Counted from the stretch's first letter, positions 7,663-16,027 are shown. The stretch is DNA of 27,487 bases from an uncultured Collinsella sp. (GCA_959599095.1 CAUGGC010000028.1:1-27487); one strand, 5' to 3'. Numbers and translations are program-made. Notes: generated by a model from the sequence alone, not told the origin.

Positions 7663-8354
7663 GCATCCGCGACAACCTTGATATCTCGGCCTATCTGGTA
7701 CTCGGCCCCGAAAACACCCTCGGACGCCCCGTGGGCGATGTGGTGGCCCAGGCACTCGACGCCGGCTTTACCTGCATCCAGGTGCGCTCCAAGGTGGCAA
7801 GCGCCCGCGAGATCATTGCGCTGACCGACGACGCCGCGCAGGCAATCGCACAGGCCGGCAAGACCGGTCAGGTCGCCCTGTTAATCGATGACCGTCTGGA
7901 CTGTGTGCTTGCCGCGCGCGAGCAGGGCATTGCCGTCGATGGCGTGCACGTAGGCCAGAGCGACATTCCCGTCGAGGTCTGCCGCAAGCTGCTGGGCCCC
8001 GACGCCATCGTGGGCCTTTCGGCCCGCTGCGAGGAAATGCTCGAGTACGTCAAGACCGCCGACATGAGCCTGGTCGACTACCTGGGCATCGGCCCGCTCC
8101 ACGAGACCGAGACCAAGCGCGACTGCGGACGCGCGGCCGACGGCTCTATCATCACCAAGAGCTTTGAGGACCTTGCCGCACTCCACGCGGCAAGCCCCGT
8201 GCCCATCGTGGTGGGCGGCGGCGTTAAGACGGCCGACTTGCCGCAGCTTAAGGCCACCGGCGTCGACGGCTTCTTTGTGGTAAGCGCCGTCTGCAGCGCC
8301 GACGACCCCCATGCCGCAGCCAAGGAGCTTGTCGACACCTGGCAGCAGGCATAG
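7659..8354 (+). CDS. thiE: Thiamine-phosphate synthase ThiE
   Basis: A 231-residue TIM-barrel enzyme that joins hydroxymethylpyrimidine pyrophosphate and thiazole phosphate into thiamine phosphate. Motifs in order: CIQVRSK, LLIDDRLDCVLAA, DGVHVGQSD, GLSARC, DYLGIGPLHETETKRD (with the conserved Thr-Lys of the pyrophosphate site), VVGGG and FFVVSAV. The start ATG overlaps the previous stop (ATGA), with AGGAGG 7 nt upstream, indicating translational coupling. No thiD or thiC is present here, so the pyrimidine must be supplied or phosphorylated by genes elsewhere. Confidence 0.94.
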   Translation: MSIRDNLDISAYLVLGPENTLGRPVGDVVAQALDAGFTCIQVRSKVASAREIIALTDDAAQAIAQAGKTGQVALLIDDRLDCVLAAREQGIAVDGVHVGQSDIPVEVCRKLLGPDAIVGLSARCEEMLEYVKTADMSLVDYLGIGPLHETETKRDCGRAADGSIITKSFEDLAALHAASPVPIVVGGGVKTADLPQLKATGVDGFFVVSAVCSADDPHAAAKELVDTWQQA

Positions 8355-8398
8355 GCATAGGCCGAACAGCCGATTCGCAGCCTCATATCTTCAGCAAT

Positions 8399-8444
8399 GG
8401 AAAGCGCATCCCAGTTTGGGCCTCCATTCCGGGATGCGCTTTCC
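8399..8444. terminator. Inverted repeat between convergent thiE and patatin genes
   Basis: A perfect 14-bp stem GGAAAGCGCATCCC/GGGATGCGCTTTCC with an 18-nt loop. It lies 44 bp after thiE and 11 bp after the end of the convergent patatin gene. There is no long T run, so it is either a weak bidirectional terminator or a 3'-end stabilising hairpin. Confidence 0.6.
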
Positions 8445-8455
8445 GTATGCGACCC

Positions 8456-9325
8456 TTACCCCGCCAGATACGCTTCCAACGCCGGCAAAGTCGCCTCTGC
8501 ATCGTGGCGGCCGACCTGGTAGATGCGCTCGAGCTCATCCGGTTCGCGGCACAGCGACGGCACCTTCACCGATTCGCTCGGCCGCACCACAAAGATTTCG
8601 CCGGCAGCCTCTCGACGTGCCAGGTCATCGAGCGTGGCATTGTAGACCTCATGCCGATGCTCAAGCGCTGCAACAAACTCCGGATAGTGACGGAACACGC
8701 GCCGCAGCATGGGCATCACGCTGTTGGGCTGCTTCACAAAGCCCGCCGGCTGCGTGAGTACCACGATATTGCGGTCATACCCCTGCGCAAACAGCCATGC
8801 GCTGGGAATAGAATCAGCCACGCCACCATCCAGATACTTATGCCCGTCAATAGCAACGGGACGCGTCGCCACAGGAATGGCAGACGACGCCCGGATCCAC
8901 TCGATATCGCGCTCGTCGCCATACGGTAGATCGTGGTAGACGGCCTTGCCCGTCTCGATATCGGTACACACGCACGTAAATCGCATGGGGCAGGCGCGAT
9001 ACGCCTCCAAGTCGATGGGATCGCGCTCGATAGGCACCTCGTGATAGGCAAAATCGGCATTGAACATATCGCCGGTTCGCAGCCAGCTGGTCACGCTCGC
9101 ATAGCGCTTGTCGGCGCAATAGGCCTTGTTGTAACGAATGGCACGGCCGATCTGGCGCGATTTAAAGTTGTAGCCAAACGCCGCGCCCGCCGAGACACCC
9201 ACCATATGGTCGCAGGTCAAACCGCGCTCCATCCAAACGTCGAGCACGCCCGCCGTATACATACCGCGGTAGCCGCCTCCCTCGAGCGCAAGCCCCACCG
9301 TGCGCGTCGTATCCGGCTGTGCCAT
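8456..9325 (-). CDS. Patatin-like phospholipase family protein
   Basis: A 289-residue cytoplasmic lipid acyl hydrolase. The oxyanion hole is GGGYRG (16-21), the nucleophile elbow GVSAG (43-47, Ser45) and the catalytic Asp is in DGG (166-168), so the Ser-Asp dyad is complete. The sequence belongs to the bacterial RssA/YlbK-like class of about 280-300 residues. Start ATG 9325 has GGAGATGG upstream; an upstream in-frame extension lacks family similarity. A promoter is visible at 9347-9375. It is a single gene, convergent with thiE and divergent from the cyclic-di-GMP gene. Confidence 0.9.
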   Translation of the reverse strand: MAQPDTTRTVGLALEGGGYRGMYTAGVLDVWMERGLTCDHMVGVSAGAAFGYNFKSRQIGRAIRYNKAYCADKRYASVTSWLRTGDMFNADFAYHEVPIERDPIDLEAYRACPMRFTCVCTDIETGKAVYHDLPYGDERDIEWIRASSAIPVATRPVAIDGHKYLDGGVADSIPSAWLFAQGYDRNIVVLTQPAGFVKQPNSVMPMLRRVFRHYPEFVAALEHRHEVYNATLDDLARREAAGEIFVVRPSESVKVPSLCREPDELERIYQVGRHDAEATLPALEAYLAG

Positions 9326-9346
9326 GTGACCATCTCCGTTCCTGCG

Positions 9347-9375
9347 TTTTAAAACGGGACAAGTATACCCGTCAA
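9347..9375 (-). promoter_or_regulatory. Sigma70-type promoter of the patatin gene
   Basis: On the minus strand TTGACG (-35) and TTAAAA (-10) are separated by 17 bp and lie 22 bp upstream of the start codon. Confidence 0.5.
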
Positions 9376-9644
9376 CATATATCGACTCAGTCGCATTTTT
9401 CATGCGCACCCAGGCGTTGCCGTTTGGCGAATAATAGCCGCCCACAGCATGTGCGCCCATATATAATTGTGCACTGTTGTCTATACTACTCAGCTGTTAT
9501 CAACAGCGAACATTAGCCGGCAAAGTAACTCAACAACGCAGCAAGGCGGGGGCCTGGATACACGCAAGGCGCCGAGCAACGACGCGTGTACACTACGAGC
9601 TCGCCCGACGCCATCCGCCCCGACCTCAGAAAGCCGCTTACAAC
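9376..9644 (+). other. Leader/promoter region of the GGDEF-EAL gene
   Basis: No gene is supported here, although the frame of the downstream gene stays open back to a TTG at 9477. TATAAT (9462-9467) and TATACT (9482-9487) are possible -10 boxes, without convincing -35 boxes. CTGTTATCAACAG can fold near 9495, and TACACGC/GCGTGTA can pair across 9559-9590. If transcription starts near 9475 the leader is about 170 nt. I found no match to the core of a cyclic-di-GMP riboswitch. Confidence 0.4.
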
Positions 9645-12362
9645 ATGGACACCGCCAGCAATTACACCGAAACGCTCGAAAAGACCGTCCGTGACCTTCT
9701 CGAGCGTCAGGATGATCTGATTAGGACGGCCTTTACCGACCAGCTCACCGGACTTGGCAACCGCGGCGGCTTTGCCCGTTCCCTAGAGGAAATCTGGGAG
9801 CAGGAACTGCCCGTGACCATGGCGTTTATCGACATCGATAACCTTAAGCACTGCAACGACGTCTTTGGGCATGACGAGGGCAACCGCTATATCTTGCAGG
9901 TAAGTCTCTATCTCAAGCTGTATATGAAAGTGGACGAGGCGGCGTTTCGCATAGGCGGCGACGAGTTTGCCATCCTGTCTACGATTGCGACCGAGGACGA
10001 CCTCGCCGAGCGCCTGGAACACTGCCGAACGGTCCTACTCAAAAACAACGATTCCGAGATGCCTCACTCGTTTAGCTACGGAGTGTCGCACGCCGACCCC
10101 GCCCTGGGTGAAGTCTCCAATCGCATGACACTCGATGCCGACCATCGCATGTACGACTACAAGCTACGCCATGCCATGCATCTTGATCGACGCAATATCG
10201 CGCAAGTCCACACCGACGACTTCGAAATAAGCGATCGCGTTTTTGGCGCCTTTTCGATGCTCAACGAAGGCCGTTATTGCTTTATCGAGAACTTGGACAA
10301 ACATCGCACCCTATGGTCACAAGGCGCCCTGCGCGATCTCGGTCTTCCTTCTGAGCATGTAGACAACTGCCACGATTACTGGAAAACGCGCGTCCACCCC
10401 GATGACCTTGAGGCCTACATCAACGACATCGACCAAATCTATAATGGCTCCAAACACCGCCGCGTCATGCAGTACCGCATGCGCAATGCCGCGGGCGACT
10501 ACGTCCTCTGCCGCGCTCGCGGGTTTCGCATCGACGGCGACGGAAATACCCCCTCGCTCTATGTCGGCGAACTTGTTAACCACTCACTCGCCGAGACCGT
10601 CGACGCCGCCACGGGCCTCGGAACGCAGCGTATGCTGATCAACGCTATCGATGCCTGCCGTCGCGACCGTTGCGAGACGGGGCTTATAGCGGTCCGCGTT
10701 TGTGGCACGGCAAAGTTCAACGAGCTCTACGGGGCCGAGGCTGTCGACAACATGCTCGCCGAATACGCAGGCCGCATGTTATCGATCACCCGCGGCAGAA
10801 GTCGCGTCTTCCGCTCGCGAAACGCCCAGTTCGTCGTGCTCAGCAACGATCTGGACCACGAGGCATTCGAGCAACTGACCCATCATCTTAAAGAGGCCGT
10901 TTTCGCTCCTGTTCGAATCGCGAACGACACCATTACCCCCGTCTGTCTTGTCGTCCCGGCCTTTTACGAGCGCTTAATCAATCAAGCGACCGCTGTTTTA
11001 GGCGAACTCGACCGTCGTCTTCGCGCCGCCGGCGGGCTTGCACCCAACGACAGCCTCCCCATACCCGAGATTGAGCGCAAAAGCGCCGTCGCCGAACGCA
11101 TCGATACGCTCACGGGCCTCTATCGACCCAGCGAGTTTATGCGGCGTGCCAACGCATTTCTTAAGACAAGGCGCGACGCCGCTTGGTGTATCGCCACCGT
11201 CGACATGGGTCATATGCGACTGTTCAACGAATGGCACGGACAGGCCGAGGGCGACCGCGTGCTCGCCGATGTGGGCACGGTCCTCAAAGACATCGAGAAT
11301 GCCGAGATGGGCGTCGCAGGATACTGGGGCCAAGACGACTTTTGCATTCTCATCCCCTTTGAGCACAACACCGTCCATCAAATCTATAACCGCGTTCGTG
11401 CCGCCGTGGCCAAGCATGATGACGGCGTGGGTTTCTGGCCGTCCATGGGCGTTTGCCCCATCGACCCCAACGGGGAAATCACCATCGACGCGCAGGCCAA
11501 GACCATGTTTACCAATCGGCGCGCAAAAAACGACTTTAAGGATCGCATCGCCGTCTTTCGCCCCGAGGAATACAAGCGCGAGGTGGCGTTTCACCGCACC
11601 CTCACCGAGTTCCAGTATGCGCTCTCAAACGACCGCATCACCTACTACCTGCAGCCCCAGGTTGATATGGAAACCGGCGAGATCATTGGCGCCGAAGCAC
11701 TCACCCGCTGGATTGACAAGGACGGCTCTCTCATTTCGCCCGCAACGTTTATCCCCGCACTCGAGGAAAGCGGCTTTGTGGTGACGCTCGACAAGTACAT
11801 TTGGCAGGGTGTCGCCTCGTGGCTGCGCGGGCGCATCGATCGAGGACTTCGCGTGGTTCCGGTCTCGCTTAATGTGTCGCGCGTGGATATCCTTGCCTGC
11901 GACGTTGCCGAACATATGGGGGCGCTCGCCGCCCAATACAACCTACCGCCCGAGCTCATGCGTATCGAGATCACCGAGACGGCTTATACGGGGGAGTCCG
12001 AGGCCGTGGACAAACTGACAGCCGACCTGCACACCCGCGGCTTCTCGACCTATATGGACGATTTTGGCACCGGCCAGTCCACGCTCGCGATGCTCAAGAA
12101 CGTCAACGTCGACGTCATCAAGCTCGACCGCACCTTTGTGCCCACCGACCGCGATCAAGGCCGCAGCGCGCAGATCGTGTCATCGATGCTCGAGATGGCG
12201 CAGTCGCTCCATCTGCCCGTCGTGGTCGAAGGCGTCGAGACAAATGAGCAGGCAAACATACTACGCCACATGGGCGCCCGCTACGCTCAGGGCTTCCTCT
12301 ACTACCGCCCCATGCCGGCGAATGATTTTGAGGCATTGCTCGATGGTGGCAAAAACAACTGA
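9645..12362 (+). CDS. Cyclic-di-GMP protein: GGDEF - PAS - two degenerate GGDEF - EAL
   Basis: A 905-residue soluble protein. Domains: GGDEF about 30-175 with intact RIGGDEF (102-108) and IDIDNLKHCND; PAS about 200-310; a degenerate GGDEF about 315-445 (RNAQF in place of GGDEF); another degenerate one about 485-640 (GQDDF at 562-566); EAL about 650-900. The EAL domain keeps its catalytic set: EALTR, SLNVSR, EITET, DDFGTG, KLDRTF, VVEGVET and QGF. So both synthesis and breakdown of cyclic-di-GMP look possible. The inhibitory RxxD site is replaced by KVDE. No membrane helix is seen. ATG 9645 is chosen because the preceding stretch is unlike protein; the ribosome binding site is weak (CAGAAAG). 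Its first three domains are paralogous to the next gene. Confidence 0.9.
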   Translation: MDTASNYTETLEKTVRDLLERQDDLIRTAFTDQLTGLGNRGGFARSLEEIWEQELPVTMAFIDIDNLKHCNDVFGHDEGNRYILQVSLYLKLYMKVDEAAFRIGGDEFAILSTIATEDDLAERLEHCRTVLLKNNDSEMPHSFSYGVSHADPALGEVSNRMTLDADHRMYDYKLRHAMHLDRRNIAQVHTDDFEISDRVFGAFSMLNEGRYCFIENLDKHRTLWSQGALRDLGLPSEHVDNCHDYWKTRVHPDDLEAYINDIDQIYNGSKHRRVMQYRMRNAAGDYVLCRARGFRIDGDGNTPSLYVGELVNHSLAETVDAATGLGTQRMLINAIDACRRDRCETGLIAVRVCGTAKFNELYGAEAVDNMLAEYAGRMLSITRGRSRVFRSRNAQFVVLSNDLDHEAFEQLTHHLKEAVFAPVRIANDTITPVCLVVPAFYERLINQATAVLGELDRRLRAAGGLAPNDSLPIPEIERKSAVAERIDTLTGLYRPSEFMRRANAFLKTRRDAAWCIATVDMGHMRLFNEWHGQAEGDRVLADVGTVLKDIENAEMGVAGYWGQDDFCILIPFEHNTVHQIYNRVRAAVAKHDDGVGFWPSMGVCPIDPNGEITIDAQAKTMFTNRRAKNDFKDRIAVFRPEEYKREVAFHRTLTEFQYALSNDRITYYLQPQVDMETGEIIGAEALTRWIDKDGSLISPATFIPALEESGFVVTLDKYIWQGVASWLRGRIDRGLRVVPVSLNVSRVDILACDVAEHMGALAAQYNLPPELMRIEITETAYTGESEAVDKLTADLHTRGFSTYMDDFGTGQSTLAMLKNVNVDVIKLDRTFVPTDRDQGRSAQIVSSMLEMAQSLHLPVVVEGVETNEQANILRHMGARYAQGFLYYRPMPANDFEALLDGGKNN

Positions 12363-12420
12363 TACGCTCGCGCGCAAAACACCACCGCCGGAGGGGACAT
12401 TTGTCTCCATTAGCTAACTT

Positions 12421-12451
12421 ATATCCCCAATTCAAACCGAATTGGGGATAT
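12421..12451 (+). promoter_or_regulatory. Perfect 12-bp hairpin ahead of the second GGDEF gene
   Basis: ATATCCCCAATT and AATTGGGGATAT enclose a 7-nt loop, 38 bp upstream of the next start codon and 58 bp after the previous stop. No T run follows, so a simple terminator is unlikely; it could be an operator, an RNA processing site or an mRNA-stabilising hairpin. Confidence 0.55.
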
Positions 12452-12489
12452 GATACGGAGCATCCTGTCACCCAAGGAGGTTATCCATC

Positions 12490-14019
12490 ATGAACGAGTC
12501 GTATCGCATGGGCGAGCAGTCAATCATTGCCCATCTTCAGCGGCTTGCGAACGGGGCCTCAACCGCCGAGCTCGACGTTGACGCGCTGCCCACGGAGTTG
12601 CGCGCCGTCGGCGAGCAACTGCAGAAAACGCTCGCCGTCTTGCAACAAGAACGCCAGCTGCTCGAACGTAGCGCCTATATCGATTCGCTCACCAATCTTG
12701 GCAATCGCGGCGCACTCGACCGCCATGTCGATCAGCTCTGGCGCAAAGGTGCTCCCTTCACCTGCGCCTATATCGACATCGACCACCTCAAGCACTGCAA
12801 CGATACGTTTGGCCACGCAGAAGGCAATCGCTACATTCTGAGCATCTGCCGTGCGCTCACCGAAACTATGGAGCACGATGACCTACTGTTCCGCATCGGT
12901 GGAGACGAATTTGTACTCGTATCCCCCACGACAGATGAAGCCGAACTCGAGCAGCGCCTGGAGCGGACGCGCACCGACCTTATCGAGGCAACATCGGGCG
13001 GCAAAGCGCCCATGATCGCTAGCTTTAGCTTTGGCTGCTCGCGCGTCGACCCACTCGCTGGCGATACGCGTCGCCAGATGACCATGGACGCCGACCGCAA
13101 AATGTATCGCTACAAGCTCATGCACCGTGTGCAGCAGCCGAAGGAAAACGACGCATCCATGCGCCCGATCGCCGATCAGCCTCCCTGCAACGACCGGGTG
13201 TTCCAAGCGATCTCCATGAGCTCCGAGACGCGCTATCCGTTTATCCTTAACCTCGATACCGGCGAATCGCAATGGTCGATTAATGCCGTGCGCGATTTTG
13301 ACCTGCCCTCCCAGCATCCCTATAACTCGCTCGATATGTGGCTCGCCCGCGTTCACCCCGAGGACCGCGACAACGTGCGCAGCGAGCTCGATATGGTGGT
13401 AAACGGCGCGTGGCACTTCCATTACATGCAGTATCGCGTCATGAATACCGCTGGTAAATATGCGCTGTGCGAGTGTACGGGCTACCGCTTGGATAGCACC
13501 GAAACCGAGCCCAACATGTATGTGGGCATTATCATCAACCGAAGCTTGGCGGATACGACCGATTCCGTGACCGGCCTGGGCGATATCCACGCCCTGGTCA
13601 ACGCCATTGGCGAAATGCGTCGCGTGGCGCGCAAGGCAGGCCTGGTCGCCATCAAAATCGACGACATCGCCAAGGTCAATGCCCGCTTTGGCTTTGATGC
13701 GGGCGACCGCGTTTTGGCAGAAAGTGCCGCCTGCCTCATGGACTGTTCGCGCGGCAAGGGCCGTCTGTTCCGCTCGACCGGACCGATGTTCGTGGCGCTT
13801 TTCGATGACCTTGATCCCGAAGAGACCGACGCGATCGCAGAAGAAATCGAGCGGTTCTTGGGGTCGCCCGTACTCTTTGGCTCATTTGAATATCAGCCGC
13901 CCATTCGTGTGGCCACACTTCATCTAGATGCCGTCGACCGACAGCCCGTTTCCATTTTGAACGAGCTCAAAGCGCTACTTGAAGAGGCACCACAAGTACC
14001 GGGCACCAAGCTGGACTAG
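12490..14019 (+). CDS. Diguanylate cyclase: GGDEF - PAS - degenerate GGDEF
   Basis: A 509-residue soluble protein. An N-terminal helical part (about 10-60, with ELDVDALPTELRAVGEQLQ) resembles the HAMP/linker helices that often precede GGDEF domains. The GGDEF domain (about 60-215) is intact: IDIDHLKHCND, FGHAEGNRY and RIGGDEF (135-141). PAS follows at about 230-345, then a degenerate GGDEF (about 350-500) where the signature reads STGPMF. The position of the inhibitory site reads EHDD, so classical product inhibition is doubtful. Start ATG 12490 has AAGGAGG 9 nt upstream. The order and sequence of the first domains match the preceding gene, so the pair arose by tandem duplication followed by gain or loss of the EAL part. 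Confidence 0.9.
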   Translation: MNESYRMGEQSIIAHLQRLANGASTAELDVDALPTELRAVGEQLQKTLAVLQQERQLLERSAYIDSLTNLGNRGALDRHVDQLWRKGAPFTCAYIDIDHLKHCNDTFGHAEGNRYILSICRALTETMEHDDLLFRIGGDEFVLVSPTTDEAELEQRLERTRTDLIEATSGGKAPMIASFSFGCSRVDPLAGDTRRQMTMDADRKMYRYKLMHRVQQPKENDASMRPIADQPPCNDRVFQAISMSSETRYPFILNLDTGESQWSINAVRDFDLPSQHPYNSLDMWLARVHPEDRDNVRSELDMVVNGAWHFHYMQYRVMNTAGKYALCECTGYRLDSTETEPNMYVGIIINRSLADTTDSVTGLGDIHALVNAIGEMRRVARKAGLVAIKIDDIAKVNARFGFDAGDRVLAESAACLMDCSRGKGRLFRSTGPMFVALFDDLDPEETDAIAEEIERFLGSPVLFGSFEYQPPIRVATLHLDAVDRQPVSILNELKALLEEAPQVPGTKLD

Positions 14020-14303
14020 CGTTATGGGGCGCATGATGGTTAATTTCCGATCTCAACCGAACACATTGGGCAAATAGGTCGTACCCGCAGTTAGCCGAAC
14101 GTCCCCGCAGTCCCTCCCGGGGCCCGGGGGCACCGTTTCGATACTCTTGGTTTACTTTGCCTGATGCAAATAAGTGCTCAACAAGATAGAATCTATCCCC
14201 CGCCACGGATATGCCCTCGAGTAAATCTGTTAAGCCAAGCCTATCAAATTCTATTGACAATTGGCTGCATTGGTCCATTTTGTCGTCCAGCCACTTCCGC
14301 TGG
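14020..14303. other. Intergenic stretch at the edge of a lower-GC islet
   Basis: No gene is supported. A minus-strand open frame (14278 down to 13967) runs into the GGDEF gene, has no ribosome binding site and resembles nothing I know. The GC content falls toward 14200-14300 compared with the neighbouring genes. Confidence 0.35.
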
Positions 14304-14624
14304 CTATCGCCTCATAAAAACAAACCTAACGAGCCGCACGAACGACAAAGAGGCCAAGCTGAACAGAAGTAGAACCAAAACTTCAAAAACGCTGGTATTC
14401 CAATCGCGTACCCAGTCCTCTACCGCCCACAAGAAAAACAGCAGCCCCATCCATAACGTCACAGAAGAAATCAGCTTTGCGTAAGGGCGTATATCAATCT
14501 CGCTCTCCCTTTTTGTGACATCATATCCAGCAATTGAGCAGAGCCATCTTCCTCTTCGGTATTGGATTGAAAGGACAATCAAGGCAATCGAAGTCATCAA
14601 GCAAACAGCATCCTCTGTTTCCAT
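14304..14624 (-). CDS. DUF3784-like small membrane protein
   Basis: A 106-residue protein with three predicted membrane helices (about residues 5-22, 50-70 and 78-100). Between the first two is GRWLCSIAGYDV followed by a charged stretch and PYAKLI, which resembles the GKGxxLIAGYNT ... LCK pattern of the DUF3784 family, whose function is unknown. ATG 14624 follows AAAGGAAA; ATG 14645 has a poorer site. Base composition is visibly lower in GC (about 42% in one 60-bp line) than the neighbours, which suggests horizontal acquisition. It stands alone, antisense to its neighbours and next to transposase debris. Confidence 0.6.
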   Translation of the reverse strand: METEDAVCLMTSIALIVLSIQYRRGRWLCSIAGYDVTKRESEIDIRPYAKLISSVTLWMGLLFFLWAVEDWVRDWNTSVFEVLVLLLFSLASLSFVRLVRFVFMRR

Positions 14625-14669
14625 AGAGTTTCCTTTGCTTTCCATCCTAGTTACGCATTCACAATCGAA

Positions 14670-14900
14670 TCAAACCAAGTATGAATTACTCGATAGCAAC
14701 CGCCTTAGTATAAACCATAGCCGCCGCAGCAGCCCGCCTTCCAAGGCCTCAAAGCTCGCCATCGAGGGCGACCCGCCCAGACCCCTTACAATCTGCTCGC
14801 ACGAGGCCCCGCACTCCAACATCCTCTGGACCGTATCCCGCTCGTACCTGGTGAGCGTGCCTGCCGTGGGCCCTCGGGGCCGGCATCGTGCCCCACGCCA
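14670..14900 (-). pseudogene. Remnant of an IS30-type transposase N terminus
   Basis: One minus-strand frame, open from 14931 to a stop at 14670, contains LTRYERDTVQRML and CEQIVRGLGGSPSMAS, which fit the helix-turn-helix pattern of IS30-family transposases (LTxxER...ML..G.S...I...LG.SPS). There is no suitable start, and the frame degrades after about 40 residues. I read it as a decayed fragment; the evidence is a short motif only. Confidence 0.4.
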
Positions 14901-14958
14901 TCTGCCCGCTCGTGCGATAATCCTCCGCAGAAGTCACCGATAGCAGAGGGAGTTAGTG

Positions 14959-15582
14959 ATGAAGGTTCTTTTGGTCAATGGCAGCCCCAAGGCAAACGGC
15001 AACACCGCCCGCGCACTCGCCGAGGTCGCCGAGCAGCTCAACGCCGAGGGTATCGATACCGAGATGTTTCAGCTGGGCGCCAAGCCCATTCGCGACTGCA
15101 TCGGTTGCGGCCAGTGCGGCAAGCTCGATTGCCGTTGCACCTTTGACGACGATATGGTCAACGAGCTGATCGCTGCCGCCGAGCAGGCAGATGGCTTTGT
15201 CTTTGGCTCCCCCGTCTACTATGCGCATCCCAGCGGACGCATCCTCTCGGCTCTCGACCGCGCATTCTATGCTGGCAGCGAGGCCTTTGCGCACAAACCG
15301 GGCGCCGCTGTCGCCGTCGCCCGCCGCGGCGGCACATCGACCACCTTCGATGTGCTCAACAAGTACTTCACCATCAACCAGATGCCCGTGGTGGCATCCA
15401 CCTACTGGAACAACGTCTTTGGCGCCATGCCGGGCGAGGCCGCCCAGGACGCCGAGGGCCTTGCCACCATGCGAAACATCGGCAAAAACATGGCCTGGCT
15501 CCTGCGTTGCATCGAGGCGGGAAAGGCCGCCGGCATCGAAGCGCCCCTGGCCGATCGCGCTAGGACCAACTTCATCAGATAG
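14959..15582 (+). CDS. Flavodoxin-fold NAD(P)H-dependent FMN oxidoreductase
   Basis: A 207-residue protein. The N terminus VLLVNGSPKANGNTARAL is the FMN phosphate-binding loop of the NADPH-dependent FMN reductase/WrbA-like class, and FGSPVYYAHPSG is the second flavin loop. CIGCGQCGKLDCRC (47-60) carries five cysteines in the region that in related iron-sulfur flavoproteins binds a cluster; here it may do so or may be only a disulfide site. Start ATG 14959 follows GAGGG at 8 nt; a GTG directly before it is less likely. The ArsC/Spx-like gene begins 17 bp downstream, so the two probably form one transcript. Confidence 0.88.
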   Translation: MKVLLVNGSPKANGNTARALAEVAEQLNAEGIDTEMFQLGAKPIRDCIGCGQCGKLDCRCTFDDDMVNELIAAAEQADGFVFGSPVYYAHPSGRILSALDRAFYAGSEAFAHKPGAAVAVARRGGTSTTFDVLNKYFTINQMPVVASTYWNNVFGAMPGEAAQDAEGLATMRNIGKNMAWLLRCIEAGKAAGIEAPLADRARTNFIR

Positions 15583-15599
15583 AACGGCGGAACATAAAT

Positions 15600-15941
15600 A
15601 TGAATATTCAAATTTTCGGCACCAAAAAGTCCTTCGACACCAAGAAGGCCCAGCGCTATTTTAAGGAGCGTCGCATTAAGGTGCAGTTTATTGACCTTAA
15701 GGAAAAGGAGATGAGCAAAGGCGAGCTCACGAGCGTGATGCAGGCGGTCGGCGGCATCGACAAGCTGCTCAACCCCAAGGCCAAGGACGAGGAGACGCTC
15801 GCGCTCATCCAGCACCTCACCCCTAGCCAGCGCTTCGACAAGTTGCTCGAAAACCAGCAGGTTCTGGCCGAGCCCATCGTGCGCAACGGCAAAAAGGCCA
15901 CCGTCGGTTATTGTCCCGACGTGTGGGGAGCCTGGGAGTAG
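15600..15941 (+). CDS. ArsC/Spx-fold protein lacking the redox cysteines
   Basis: A 113-residue protein of the arsenate reductase/Spx family: N-terminal beta strand and helix (IQIFGTKKSFDTKKAQRYF), the middle LTxxELxxVxxxxG pattern, and the late REP-like segment EPIVRNGKKATVGY. The usual CxxC or single active-site Cys near residue 10 is replaced: the place of CxxC in Spx reads SFDT here, and the only cysteine is far away near the C terminus. It is therefore unlikely to reduce arsenate in the classical way. Start ATG 15600 has only a weak GGCGG site. It follows the oxidoreductase gene closely. Confidence 0.8.
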   Translation: MNIQIFGTKKSFDTKKAQRYFKERRIKVQFIDLKEKEMSKGELTSVMQAVGGIDKLLNPKAKDEETLALIQHLTPSQRFDKLLENQQVLAEPIVRNGKKATVGYCPDVWGAWE

Positions 15942-16027
15942 CCTGTGTTATTTGTCGGCGCGTGGGTATAAGAGCAGGCGTTTGGCATAAGATTCAACTG
16001 TAAGCCATGTCTAACAAAGGAGGGCAC

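Noticed and set aside
6436..7755. A 439-codon minus-strand frame opposite thiM and the thiamine-binding gene
   Set aside because: It covers three well-recognised genes antisense, runs across the terminator and has biased low-complexity composition.
9477..9644. N-terminal extension of the GGDEF-EAL protein from a TTG codon
   Set aside because: The added 56 residues are Arg/Pro/Ala-rich without structure, and the promoter candidates lie in this stretch.
9376..9644. Possible cyclic-di-GMP riboswitch ahead of the GGDEF-EAL gene
   Set aside because: Expected by context, but the conserved core of GEMM-type aptamers is not present.
13967..14278. A minus-strand open frame of 103 codons ending inside the GGDEF gene
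   Set aside because: No ribosome binding site, no similarity, and it overlaps the end of a well-supported gene.
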